A DNA stretch of 21,159 nt from JAHJGG01 sp041658785 (GCA_041658785.1 JBAZZL010000019.1:1-21159), one strand, 5' to 3'. Shown: positions 1 through 6,678, counted from the stretch's first letter. Program-made: numbers and translations. The notes: generated by a model not told the origin, from the letters alone.

Positions 1-21
1 TTTGCTGATTTGCCAGCCGAA
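1..21. repeat. Terminal direct repeat, copy 1 (copy 2 at 21139-21159)
   Basis: The first 21 bases are identical to the last 21. This is either the overlap left by assembling a circular or repeat-bounded contig or a genuine repeat. If the ends are joined, frame 1 runs back without a stop to about 21025. Confidence 0.9.
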
Positions 22-255
22 TTTCACTGCGACGTTCAATTCGGCACTCCTTATAACAATTACAGATAGTATTGTTGCGTTAAAAAGTTGAATCCAAGTT
101 ATAAGAAATTAAGCAAAGAAGAAATTGAACGTATAAAGCAAGAGAAGGCCGACAAGGTGAGAAGATTAATTGCGAAAAAATGCGCTGAATTGCGGGAATT
201 GACAGGAAAGAACGTCGCCAGCCCTAAGGGAGAAGCGGCCGGCAAAAAAGAATAA
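1..255 (+). pseudogene. C-terminal remnant of an unknown gene, interrupted by in-frame TAG
   Basis: Frame 1 is open from the first base to TAG at 67-69 and then continues in the same frame, with coding-like composition, to tandem TAA stops at 253-258. The part after the TAG is Lys/Glu-rich and looks like a charged helical tail (KLSKEEIERIKQEKADKVRR, residues about 35-54). A single CAG-to-TAG change would give one continuous protein end, so this may be a broken gene, a sequencing error, or two unrelated pieces. No ATG follows the TAG in frame; a TTG at 88 is the only nearby weak start. The gene is not recognised. The upstream part lies outside the window, or at its far end if the sequence is circular. 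Confidence 0.4.
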
Positions 256-279
256 TAAGAATAAGAAAATGACGTAACC

Positions 280-303
280 AAAAACACCCGCGCGGGTGTT
301 TTT
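280..303. terminator. Bidirectional intrinsic terminator, copy 1 of 3
   Basis: A perfect 24-base palindrome with core ACACCCGCGCGGGTGT, an A-tract on one side and a T-tract on the other. It serves the minus-strand AbiEii gene, whose stop codon begins in the T-tract, and could also stop plus-strand transcripts leaving the fragment at 1-255. Confidence 0.85.
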
Positions 304-926
304 TATTTTAGCATTTTTAACGCCAGGATTTGTTTTTTTATAAGCTGCTCAATCGTCAGCCGCCCGACATCTTTGCCTAAAAAATTTATCTTTTGCGTCG
401 GAATGTCGTCCATTGACGCGAGTTGTCCCAAAAAGAGACGGTCATTGAAATCGTGGCCGAATTTCTTTTTTGCGGTATTAATTGCGTCGGTAAGTCGCAC
501 GTGTTTATCCAGCAATAAAAAATACCAATCCACGTAGTCCTTGTAGGCCAGCCGTTTGCCGATGGCGAACGCTTTCATCGCGGCGATTTCGCGTACGCTG
601 GCCAGCGGCACGCCTTGATATCGCTCCAGTTTGCTGATCAGCGGATAATTGTACCAAAAAAAAGTGTATTTGATTCCGTCAATCAACAAATTGATCTGGT
701 CGGGCGCTCCGTAAGTAATTTTTATCGCTAGGCCGTTAAATACCTTTTTTATTTGCGGCAATAATCGGGCGGAAAGCGGATCGGCGGAAAACATATCAAA
801 ATCAACCGAAATTCGGTGTCCGATTTGCAAAGCCAGCGCCGTGCCGCCGACTAAATAAAAGTTTTTGAATTTAGCGAGTTTGGGAAACAAGGCGGCGGCT
901 TTTGGGATAAGAGCTTCGGCGTGCAT
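303..926 (-). CDS. AbiEii-like nucleotidyltransferase (putative toxin)
   Basis: This 207-residue protein belongs to the nucleotidyltransferase fold family that includes AbiEii/AbiGii toxins. Visible motifs are FYLVGGTALALQIGHR (about residues 23-38), followed by SVDFDMF with the paired acidic residues that bind metal, and a downstream RLAYKDYVDWYFLL helix typical of the family. In characterised AbiE systems this protein transfers nucleotides to RNA and is held in check by its partner; whether this one does is inferred. Its start overlaps the end of the DUF6922-like gene by about 56 bases, so translational coupling is likely, and there is no clear Shine-Dalgarno. It is one of two such genes in tandem and is quite divergent from the copy at 1255-1914. 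Confidence 0.85.
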   Translation of the reverse strand: MHAEALIPKAAALFPKLAKFKNFYLVGGTALALQIGHRISVDFDMFSADPLSARLLPQIKKVFNGLAIKITYGAPDQINLLIDGIKYTFFWYNYPLISKLERYQGVPLASVREIAAMKAFAIGKRLAYKDYVDWYFLLLDKHVRLTDAINTAKKKFGHDFNDRLFLGQLASMDDIPTQKINFLGKDVGRLTIEQLIKKQILALKMLK

Positions 927-1191
927 ATGGCAGTTTTGGCAATGAAAATATTACAGTCGCCAAATTGAGCGACTCGGGATGAAATTCTCCAGCCAGCCGT
1001 TTTTTTAATACCTGATTGATAGTTTTTTTGCCGTAGGCGTTTATCAGCCAGCGCCATTCGGCGAGCGTTCCCTCGTTGATCGCGTTCAGAATAATGTCTG
1101 CTTTGTCTTTTTCAACATCAATCTCGCTCCAGCGCAACGACCAAAGCAGGGGTTTAAAACTAGGTGGTAATTTTTTTTTGCCGTTTTTCAT
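871..1191 (-). CDS. DUF6922-like small protein, putative antitoxin partner
   Basis: This protein has 106 residues from the ATG at 1191. The pattern PLLWSLRWSEIDVEKDKADI, followed by a WRWLINAYGKKTINQVLKKR segment and ESLNLATVIF, matches what I recall of the DUF6922 family, which is often encoded just before AbiEii-type nucleotidyltransferases. The open frame extends upstream to 1239, but that extension runs through the promoter and terminator, so the internal ATG is preferred. With the -10 box at 1199-1204 the transcript should begin within a base or two of the ATG, giving a leaderless or nearly leaderless mRNA. The last roughly 18 codons overlap the next gene and may be poorly conserved. The antitoxin role is inferred from gene order. 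Confidence 0.7.
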   Translation of the reverse strand: MKNGKKKLPPSFKPLLWSLRWSEIDVEKDKADIILNAINEGTLAEWRWLINAYGKKTINQVLKKRLAGEFHPESLNLATVIFSLPKLPYARRSSYPKSRRLVSQTR

Positions 1192-1198
1192 ATCGGAT

Positions 1199-1227
1199 AG
1201 TATAGCATAAATAAGAGGGGAAAGCAA
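1199..1227 (-). promoter_or_regulatory. Sigma70-type promoter of the DUF6922/AbiEii pair
   Basis: On the minus strand, TTGCTT (1227-1222), 17 bases, then TATACT (1204-1199) preceded by TGC, which makes an extended -10. Nearly the same sequence recurs at 2132-2160 in front of the other pair. Confidence 0.65.
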
Positions 1228-1230
1228 ACT

Positions 1231-1256
1231 AAAAAACACTCGCGCGGGTGTTTTTT
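1231..1256. terminator. Intrinsic terminator, copy 2 of 3
   Basis: The same hairpin as at 280-303 and 2177-2202, with one base changed (a T opposite G in the stem) and A6/T6 flanks. It ends the minus-strand nucleotidyltransferase gene whose stop overlaps the T-tract. Confidence 0.8.
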
Positions 1257-1914
1257 ATTTTAAAATTTCTTTTTTTAGCCCCTTGGCTTTTTTCAGGAAA
1301 AACTTCTGCCATTCCTGATGCTTGAGTTCAGTAATCATTTTGGGATAATCCTTGACTTCCGCGGCCAGTAAAAACCGCGCGCCGAGCTGGAGCGGGTCAA
1401 TGTGCCAGTCAAACTTAATTTTGGCTTTGGCGATCAGCGATGCAAAAGTCCATTTTTCTTTTTTTAAAATAAGATACAGATCAATAAAGTCCCGCGCTCG
1501 CGGTTTTTGATAAATCGTAAATAACTTGTTGACCGCGATATCAAACAAACTATCAACGCGCAATTTCCCGATTTTTTCTCCCGATTCAATCGGCGGAAAC
1601 GGGAAATAAGTAAATTCCGTCTTGATGACTTCGCCGGCCAAACGGAGAAAATAAAGATTGCGGTTGAAGCTTTGTTGAAAATCAATCTCCTTGATGCCGA
1701 TTTGTTTTTTTATCTTCTTAAGCAAGATAAAGACCGCTTGTGAATCCACCTCCTGTTCAGAAAAAAAGTCCAAATCTTCGGAATAGCGGTGACGCAGATA
1801 AAACTCGGCCAGCGCGGTTCCGCCGGTAAGATAAAAACGCTCGGTAATCGTTTTTTCTTTGCCGAGCGCGTCCAAGATATTTTTTTGATTATTAGTCAAG
1901 ATCGTCTGCCCCAT
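1255..1914 (-). CDS. AbiEii-like nucleotidyltransferase (putative toxin)
   Basis: 219 residues. FYLTGGTALAEFYLRHRYSE followed by DLDFF (about residues 27-51) is the canonical GG-x-A-LA / R-x-S-x-DLDFF signature of AbiEii nucleotidyltransferases. Later, IKTEFTYF and the helix QKPRARDFIDLYLIL match the family. The start overlaps the preceding small gene by 19 bases, a classic toxin-antitoxin arrangement. The stop lies inside the following terminator. Toxicity or phage defence is inferred from the family; housekeeping stabilisation of the region is another possibility. Confidence 0.88.
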   Translation of the reverse strand: MGQTILTNNQKNILDALGKEKTITERFYLTGGTALAEFYLRHRYSEDLDFFSEQEVDSQAVFILLKKIKKQIGIKEIDFQQSFNRNLYFLRLAGEVIKTEFTYFPFPPIESGEKIGKLRVDSLFDIAVNKLFTIYQKPRARDFIDLYLILKKEKWTFASLIAKAKIKFDWHIDPLQLGARFLLAAEVKDYPKMITELKHQEWQKFFLKKAKGLKKEILK

Positions 1915-2099
1915 AAAAGCCAGGATAAATATGTTTTTTTTTCAGGGTCCAGCCGCAAATTCGCCCAGTATTTTTTTAAATCACGGGCGCGGATTTTTTC
2001 TCCATTCAACCCGAAATTAACCAGCTGTTCCAGCCGCCACTTGGCAAATTGCTGTTTGTTTTTTTTAAGCTGTCTGATGTCAACGCTCCAGTTGTACAT
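1896..2099 (-). CDS. Small AbiEii-partner protein (putative antitoxin)
   Basis: 67 residues, basic and tryptophan-rich, with WRLEQLVNFGLNGEKIR and an LKKYWANLRLDPEK segment ending in a YLSWLLWG helix. I recall this as a common upstream partner of AbiEii genes in CPR genomes, but I cannot name a family with certainty. It is the first gene of the pair, overlaps the toxin gene by 19 bases and has its own promoter. The leader would be about 26 bases with no recognisable Shine-Dalgarno. It differs from the partner at 871-1191, so the two tandem pairs are not a simple recent duplication. Confidence 0.7.
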   Translation of the reverse strand: MYNWSVDIRQLKKNKQQFAKWRLEQLVNFGLNGEKIRARDLKKYWANLRLDPEKKTYLSWLLWGRRS

Positions 2100-2131
2100 A
2101 GGGGTGTAAGATTATCAGATTTTTCAGAGGA

Positions 2132-2160
2132 AGTATACCATAAATAAGAGGGGAAATCAA
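2132..2160 (-). promoter_or_regulatory. Sigma70-type promoter of the second AbiEii pair
   Basis: On the minus strand, TTGATT (2160-2155), 17 bases, TATACT (2137-2132). The spacer (CCCCTCTTATTTATG core) is shared with the promoter at 1199-1227. Confidence 0.65.
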
Positions 2161-2176
2161 GCTGTATAAACTGATT

Positions 2177-2202
2177 AAAAAACACCCGCGCGGGTGTTTT
2201 TT
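2177..2202. terminator. Intrinsic terminator, copy 3 of 3
   Basis: A perfect 26-base palindrome with core ACACCCGCGCGGGTGT and A6/T6 flanks. It begins four bases after the htpX stop codon on the minus strand. Confidence 0.88.
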
Positions 2203-2205
2203 AAA

Positions 2206-3084
2206 TTACATCCCCCGCAACGCCCTCACCCTTTCCTCCATCGGCGGATGGGTGGAGAACAGGCCGGAGATGCTTTTCTTTTTGAACGGGTTGGAAATAA
2301 AGAGATGCGCGGTGGCCGCGCTGGCGTGGGGGAGGGTGGCCGGAGACGCGGAGATCTTTTTCAGCGCCCGCGCTAGCCCCTCCGGATAGCGCGTTAGTAA
2401 AGCCCCCGAGGCGTCGGCCAGAAATTCTCGCTTGCGGGAAACGGCGAGTTTAATGAGTTCAGCAATAATTGGAGAGAGGATGAGGAGAACAATACCAATG
2501 ATCATAATAATGCCGCCGGCATTGCCTTTGGATTCAGACCGCCGCCCGCCGCCAAAAAATCTGGCGCGGAAGAAAAAGTCGGAGATAAGGGCGATGAGGC
2601 CAACCAGCACGACGACAATAGTCATGAGCCGGATGTCGTAATTTTTTATATGTGAGAGTTCGTGCGCGATCACGCCTTCCAGTTCTTCATTTTCCAGCGC
2701 TTCAATGATGCCGGTCGTTAGGGCGATGGACGCGTGTTCGGGGTCGCGGCCCGTGGCAAAAGCGTTTAGAGCCGGGGAGTTGATAAGATGCACTTTGGGC
2801 ACGGGCATGCCGGCCGTGATGCAGAGATTTTCCACCATGCGGTAAACGTACGGATTCTCTTCTTTTTTAATTTGTTTCGCGCCGGTGGTCATGAGAGCGA
2901 TTTTGTCGCCGGTATAATAACTCACAAGGGATGTTCCAATAGAAAAAATTACGGCGAATAAAAACAGGCCGTAGCCGTAGTCCAAATAAACACCTAAAAA
3001 CCAACCTAATGCGATTATGAAGATTAGGAAGATAGCAATTAGTATTATGGTTTTTCTTTTGTTTGAATCAATCTGCGAGTACAT
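2206..3084 (-). CDS. htpX: HtpX-like M48 zinc metalloprotease
   Basis: An inner-membrane protease that degrades damaged or misfolded membrane proteins. The 292-residue length is normal for the family. Hydrophobic segments lie at about 11-30 and 35-57, then the zinc site HELSH at 141-145 in VIAHELSHIKNYD, two further membrane segments at about 153-172 and 190-212, and the third zinc ligand in the KREFLADASG motif (Glu220). The C-terminal STHPPMEERVRAL motif is also characteristic. The gene follows lemA with a 77-base gap, an arrangement common in bacteria, and ends at a strong terminator. The regions around HEXXH and HPP are well conserved, so activity is expected. Confidence 0.95.
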   Translation of the reverse strand: MYSQIDSNKRKTIILIAIFLIFIIALGWFLGVYLDYGYGLFLFAVIFSIGTSLVSYYTGDKIALMTTGAKQIKKEENPYVYRMVENLCITAGMPVPKVHLINSPALNAFATGRDPEHASIALTTGIIEALENEELEGVIAHELSHIKNYDIRLMTIVVVLVGLIALISDFFFRARFFGGGRRSESKGNAGGIIMIIGIVLLILSPIIAELIKLAVSRKREFLADASGALLTRYPEGLARALKKISASPATLPHASAATAHLFISNPFKKKSISGLFSTHPPMEERVRALRGM

Positions 3085-3161
3085 AATTTTTCTGGGTTTT
3101 GGGTTAAGGTAAAGAAGCCAGAAAGTGTTTCCGGCATCCTAACCATTACCCTAACCTATTT

Positions 3162-3725
3162 TTAAAGTTTTACTTCTACGTTTTGTCTTTCCGCAGCGTC
3201 TTCCACTTCAAAAAATTCAAACTTAGTAAACTTCAAACTGCCGGCGATCATATTATTCGGGAAGGATTCAATCTTGGTGTTGAAGTCGCGCACTTGGCCG
3301 TTGTAAAACCGGCGCGAGGCCTGGATTTTATTTTCCGTGTCCGAAAGTTCGTCCATGAGCTGGGCCACGTTTTGATTGGCTTTCAAATCCGGATACGCTT
3401 CCACCGCTATTTGGAGTTGTCCCAACATGCCGCCGAGCTGGCTTTCAACTTTTGATAATTCAGCGGAATTGCCGCCTTTTTGCGCTTCCACGGCTTTGCT
3501 GCGGAATTGGGTGATTTTTTCCAATAGTCCGCGTTCGTGCGTCATATAGCCCTTGACGCTATTCACCAGATTGGGAATTAAATCGTGGCGTCTTTTTAAT
3601 TGGACGTCAATGTCGCTCCAGCCCTCTTTGACTCTGTTTTTCAGGCGCACCAAAGCGTTGTAGAGCGCGATGAGCCAGAGGACGACGACTACGGCAATGC
3701 CGAGTATGATGTAGACTGCGATCAT
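3162..3725 (-). CDS. lemA: LemA family membrane protein
   Basis: 187 residues with a single N-terminal membrane helix (about 4-24), followed by the family signature YNALVRLKNRVKEGWSDID and KRRHDLIPNLVNSVKGY, then long helices. LemA proteins have an extracytoplasmic helical bundle of unclear biochemical role and are often encoded with HtpX or TPM-domain proteins. Here the gene is first in a lemA-htpX operon, divergent from rseP, so three envelope quality-control genes share one control region. The ATG at 3725 directly precedes the membrane helix and is the sensible start. Confidence 0.95.
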   Translation of the reverse strand: MIAVYIILGIAVVVVLWLIALYNALVRLKNRVKEGWSDIDVQLKRRHDLIPNLVNSVKGYMTHERGLLEKITQFRSKAVEAQKGGNSAELSKVESQLGGMLGQLQIAVEAYPDLKANQNVAQLMDELSDTENKIQASRRFYNGQVRDFNTKIESFPNNMIAGSLKFTKFEFFEVEDAAERQNVEVKL

Positions 3726-3757
3726 ATTTCGTTTATTTAAAATGAATTATGGTTAAG

Positions 3758-3827
3758 AATTAAATAGAATTGGACGAAATTAAACAAAATTTCACAAAAT
3801 TGGACAAAATTTTGCTCAATTTTATTT
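3758..3827. repeat. Seven AATT tracts with exact 10-bp period
   Basis: AATT begins at 3758, 3768, 3778, 3788, 3798, 3808 and 3818. The decamers loosely fit AATTggACaA. The array lies in the lemA leader and just upstream of the rseP -35 box. A/T tracts repeated with the helical period are expected to curve DNA; the array could alternatively be a multi-site operator. Confidence 0.9.
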
Positions 3828-3831
3828 TTTC

Positions 3832-3860
3832 TTGCCTTTCGCCATATATTATGCAATAAT
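3832..3860 (+). promoter_or_regulatory. Probable rseP promoter
   Basis: TTGCCT at 3832-3837, 17 bases, AATAAT at 3855-3860 (or TAATAC two bases on). It lies immediately downstream of the phased AATT array. The gene has a weak AAAGGG site 9 bases before its ATG. Confidence 0.45.
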
Positions 3861-3875
3861 ACTATCCAAATGTAA
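3847..3875 (-). promoter_or_regulatory. Probable lemA-htpX promoter
   Basis: On the minus strand, TTTACA (3875-3870), 17 bases, CATAAT (3852-3847). It overlaps the rseP promoter face to face, so the two would compete. The lemA leader would be about 115 bases and would contain the phased array. Confidence 0.45.
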
Positions 3876-3887
3876 AGGGTCTGACTT

Positions 3888-5105
3888 ATGCTGACAGTTA
3901 TTATATTTATCTTAATCCTCGGCCTCCTCGTCTTTGTCCACGAATTCGGCCATTTTGTCGTTGCCCGAAAAGCGGGGATAAAGGTGCACGAGTTCGCTCT
4001 CGGCTTTCCGCCGCGGTTGTTTGGATGGTACCGCGATCCCGCAACGGGAAAGAATAGGTTGGTGTGGGGAAAGGGTACGAAAGATCAAAAGATTGAAAGA
4101 TCAAAAGATTACGATACGAATAGTAAATCGGGTCAATCTTCTAATCTTTCAATCTTTCAATCTTCTTCCTATCCGTCAACACTTTACTCTCTCAACCTCC
4201 TCCCCCTCGGCGGTTTCGTGAAGATCAAAGGCGAGAACGGCGAGGACGCGGAAGACGCGGACAGTTTTGGACATAAAAAAGCATGGGTGAGGGCGACGGT
4301 GCTCGCGGCCGGGGTTACCATGAATTTTTTGCTGGCCGCAGTGGTGCTCTCGGTTGGGTTTATGATTGGTCTGCCGAGCGATGTGTCTTTGTTAGAAGAC
4401 AAACAGGCGATTTTGGTCGGCGAGCCAAAGGTGATGGTGCAGGAAGTGGAAAAGGGATCGCCGGCGGATTTGGCCGGAATTAAATCGCGCGATACCGTTG
4501 TTTCCATCAATGGAGAAAAAGTGACAGATGGCGAAAAATTGCGGGAATATATTTTTAATCATCAGACCGAAGAGCTGTCCTTTGTCGTGGCGCGCGGCGA
4601 GGAAACGGAGACGCTCGTCATGACGCCGAAAGTGCTGGAGGGCATGACCGATCGGGCGCGCGTCGGGGTGCTATTGGTTGACGCGGCGATGGTTCGCTAT
4701 CCGTGGTATATCGCGATTTACAAGGGCTTTGTCGCGGCGGTGTTCACGGCCGTGAATATCGTGATCGCGTTTTGGTATTTAATCAGAAATTTGGCAACCG
4801 GACATGGTCTGGCGTTTGATGTGGCCGGGCCGGTGGGCATCGCGGTTATTATCGGCGATTCGGCGCGATTGGGGATCAATTATTTATTAAATACGATTGC
4901 CATGTTATCATTAAGCTTGGCAGTAATAAATATTCTGCCCATTCCGGCTTTAGACGGCGGCAGAATTTTGTTTATCGGTTTGGAAAAAATATTGCGCCGG
5001 CCGGTGCCGATGAAATACGAGCAAATGGCGCATACGATCGGGTTTGTGCTTTTGATGGGACTGATTGTGGCGGTGACCTGGAGAGATGTGGCGGGGTTGT
5101 TCTAG
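3888..5105 (+). CDS. rseP: RseP-like site-2 intramembrane metalloprotease
   Basis: 405 residues of the M50 family, cleaving transmembrane substrates such as anti-sigma factors or signal-peptide remnants. The first membrane helix holds HEFGH at 18-22. A PDZ domain spans about 190-255 (EVEKGSPADLAGIKSRDTVV). The third metal ligand is in the LDGG motif at 355-358. An unusual low-complexity insert of about 30 residues (65-93), encoded by a near-perfect inverted repeat, separates the first helix region from the usual YSLNLLPLGGFVKIKGE segment. The frame is preserved, so the protein is probably functional. The last 96 bases exist a second time at 5813-5908, behind two inserted genes. Confidence 0.93.
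   Translation: MLTVIIFILILGLLVFVHEFGHFVVARKAGIKVHEFALGFPPRLFGWYRDPATGKNRLVWGKGTKDQKIERSKDYDTNSKSGQSSNLSIFQSSSYPSTLYSLNLLPLGGFVKIKGENGEDAEDADSFGHKKAWVRATVLAAGVTMNFLLAAVVLSVGFMIGLPSDVSLLEDKQAILVGEPKVMVQEVEKGSPADLAGIKSRDTVVSINGEKVTDGEKLREYIFNHQTEELSFVVARGEETETLVMTPKVLEGMTDRARVGVLLVDAAMVRYPWYIAIYKGFVAAVFTAVNIVIAFWYLIRNLATGHGLAFDVAGPVGIAVIIGDSARLGINYLLNTIAMLSLSLAVINILPIPALDGGRILFIGLEKILRRPVPMKYEQMAHTIGFVLLMGLIVAVTWRDVAGLF
4081..4164. repeat. In-frame inverted repeat of 8-bp units inside rseP
   Basis: Two 30-base arms (4081-4110 and 4135-4164) match in 26 positions as inverted repeats around a 24-base loop. The left arm is built from units like AAAGATCA and AAAGATTG. The total insert keeps the rseP frame and encodes a Ser/Lys/Asp-rich segment with no family counterpart. 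Confidence 0.85.
5010..5105 (+). repeat. rseP 3' end duplication, copy 1 (within the intact gene)
   Basis: The 96 bases from the Met codon of MKYEQMAHTIGF to the stop match 5813-5908 at 74 of 96 positions by hand alignment, with most differences at synonymous sites. The two copies flank the two-gene cargo 5133-5816. Confidence 0.9.
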
Positions 5106-5132
5106 AGCAAAAATAATACGAACGATAATTTT

Positions 5133-5480
5133 ATGGATAATATAAAATTGATTGAAAAAAAAGTTAGTCGTGAATATTTAAAAGAGATTGCCGAAGAAAG
5201 ATTCGGCGACATGATTAAGGCGGTAGTCGATCTGGAGAAAAGAGTCATGGCAATAGGAGGAGAATTGCACGCGGATGAAGAGTCTTTTTTATTGGAAAGA
5301 AGCTCCAAGCAGGAAGATTTGTGGGGGATAAATTTATATCCAGACGAGGAAGGAAAAAACTTTATTGTGTTTGATTCAATGATAAATATCCGTCCAAAAC
5401 AAAATAACCGTTCCCGCGATGTTGAAGATGAAAGAATTAGAAAAGAGATTATTGCTATAGTAGATAATTTGGTAACCTAG
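5133..5480 (+). CDS. DUF5674 family protein
   Basis: 115 residues. The core FGDMIKAVVDLEKRVMAIGG, followed by ELHADEESFLLERSSKQEDLWGINLYP and DSMINIRPKQNNRSR, matches my memory of DUF5674, a family of unknown function found often in CPR bacteria. The HADEE stretch and the Asn/Arg-rich motif are the strongest fixed points. It is soluble with no signal peptide. It forms a tight pair with the next gene (3-base gap), and the two together are the cargo between the duplicated rseP ends. The pairing suggests they act together, possibly as a toxin-antitoxin-like module, but that is inference. Confidence 0.85.
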   Translation: MDNIKLIEKKVSREYLKEIAEERFGDMIKAVVDLEKRVMAIGGELHADEESFLLERSSKQEDLWGINLYPDEEGKNFIVFDSMINIRPKQNNRSRDVEDERIRKEIIAIVDNLVT

Positions 5481-5483
5481 AGT

Positions 5484-5816
5484 ATGCTAGAAGCGGTGCA
5501 TAAAAATTTAGCCGAGGGAAGATGGTTTGAGATGTCGCTTGCTTCGCAGTTGGGAAATGTGGGTAGCGAGGTAAATCGAGTGGTGATGTGGCGTAAAAAG
5601 GCGGATATTGAGAAAGAAACAAAAGCAAAAGAAAGAGCTTTGGAGCTTTTTGATTTAACTTTGTCGGATAATAGATGGAAGGGAAGATTTAAAGAATTGA
5701 CAAGAGCAAGAGAAGCGCTAGTTGATTCTTTCTATAATTTTAATGAATACAATTCCACGCTTGAGGATTTAAATAAATATTTTTATTATTTTGCCTATGC
5801 TGCCAGGTGTCAATGA
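5484..5816 (+). CDS. Conserved hypothetical partner of DUF5674 protein
   Basis: 110 residues, mostly helical and charged, beginning MLEAVHKNLAEGRWFEMSLA, with a later RALELFDLTLSDNRWKGRFKEL stretch and an aromatic end (NKYFYYFAYAARCQ). I recall similar proteins next to DUF5674 genes in CPR genomes but know no function. The first ATG follows the upstream stop by three bases. Its own stop codon overlaps, as ATGA, the ATG of the displaced rseP 3' end, so the insertion boundary is precise to a few bases. No membrane segment or nucleic-acid-binding motif is evident. Confidence 0.75.
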   Translation: MLEAVHKNLAEGRWFEMSLASQLGNVGSEVNRVVMWRKKADIEKETKAKERALELFDLTLSDNRWKGRFKELTRAREALVDSFYNFNEYNSTLEDLNKYFYYFAYAARCQ

Positions 5817-5908
5817 AGTACGAACAGCTGGCGCATACGATCGGGTTTGTGTTGCTCATGGGATTGATTGTGCTCGTGACGTGGAGGGACGTTGTCGGAT
5901 TATTCTGA
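5813..5908 (+). pseudogene. Displaced 3' end of rseP (copy 2)
   Basis: It encodes 31 residues (MKYEQLAHTIGF... then LIVLVTWRDVVGLF) nearly identical in protein to the end of intact rseP but with 22 base changes in 96, mostly synonymous. It begins at an ATG that overlaps the stop of the preceding gene, so a single-helix peptide could in principle be made. The simplest reading is that this is the original rseP end, displaced when cargo carrying a replacement 3' end entered. It is the last membrane helix of the protease and has no catalytic residues. Confidence 0.85.
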
Positions 5909-5934
5909 TTTTAGATTTTTGATTTCAAATTTTT

Positions 5935-6678
5935 ATGAGTGAAGAAAACAGAGATGTCCTGGATTTGGATGAAAAGCGCTTTGAACGTTTTTTGGCCGAA
6001 ATGTGTCCTCTTTTAGAAAGTTTTTTTAGCGTTTTGAAACAAAAGAGATTCACTTTGGAAGAGCTTTGGCGAAATTTGCGAGGCAATCTTTTGGCTGGAT
6101 TTGTTGCCCAAGGCCCCGGGGAGGCATGGAAGAAAAGAGCGGAACGAGTGGTTGCGGAGCTTGTGGTAAAGGTAGGAGGAAGCGTGAAAATCGGGGATAT
6201 ACTTTTGAATAGCGCGGAGAGAAAAATTATTCAGGAAATGCTGAAGGCCTTCCGCGAGCAGATCATTGACCCGAACGCGGAAGAATTTAATGAATTTTTT
6301 TATAAAAAAGATGAGAAAGGGAATAGTGTTTTTTCCAGAATGGGGGAGGAGTTTACTATCGCCAAAGACAATTTGCCGCGCCAGCGATTGGTTCCGCTTT
6401 CAAAATTGCCAAGTAATTCGGACCTGGTCGTGAAGGTAAGCGGACTGTTTTGTGGGAGCAAGGGAAGAGATTTTGCGGCGCGTTTGCAGGAAACATTGGC
6501 TGGGTTGCAAAACTATCTCCGCGAAACGGGATTTGAGGAAGAGGGGGTAATAAAAATCAGCCGGGTTTTTAGAGAAGGGATGAGGTTGTTTTTGCAAGGA
6601 AAGGTAGCGAGCGAGAGCCCTGATGCCTTGACAAAAATTACGCCGTTGTTTCCGGGAAATAGCGGAGGAGATGAATGA
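5935..6678 (+). CDS. Hypothetical protein, helical, unknown function
   Basis: 247 residues, soluble and mostly alpha-helical by composition, with no signal peptide or membrane span. No family is recognised. Visible stretches include FERFLAEMCPLLESFFSVLK near the N-terminus and a charged, gapped middle (SVFSRMGEEFTIAKDNLP). The ATG at 5935 has no Shine-Dalgarno, like most genes here. It is followed after 22 bases by another unknown gene in the same direction and probably shares its transcript. Coding is supported by length, codon pattern and the absence of a credible gene on the other strand. Confidence 0.7.
   Translation: MSEENRDVLDLDEKRFERFLAEMCPLLESFFSVLKQKRFTLEELWRNLRGNLLAGFVAQGPGEAWKKRAERVVAELVVKVGGSVKIGDILLNSAERKIIQEMLKAFREQIIDPNAEEFNEFFYKKDEKGNSVFSRMGEEFTIAKDNLPRQRLVPLSKLPSNSDLVVKVSGLFCGSKGRDFAARLQETLAGLQNYLRETGFEEEGVIKISRVFREGMRLFLQGKVASESPDALTKITPLFPGNSGGDE

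Noticed and set aside
67..69. TAG stop reassigned to an amino acid
   Set aside because: Other genes here end normally at TAG (rseP, ATPase, ppc), and the known CPR recoding concerns TGA, which is also used as a normal stop here.
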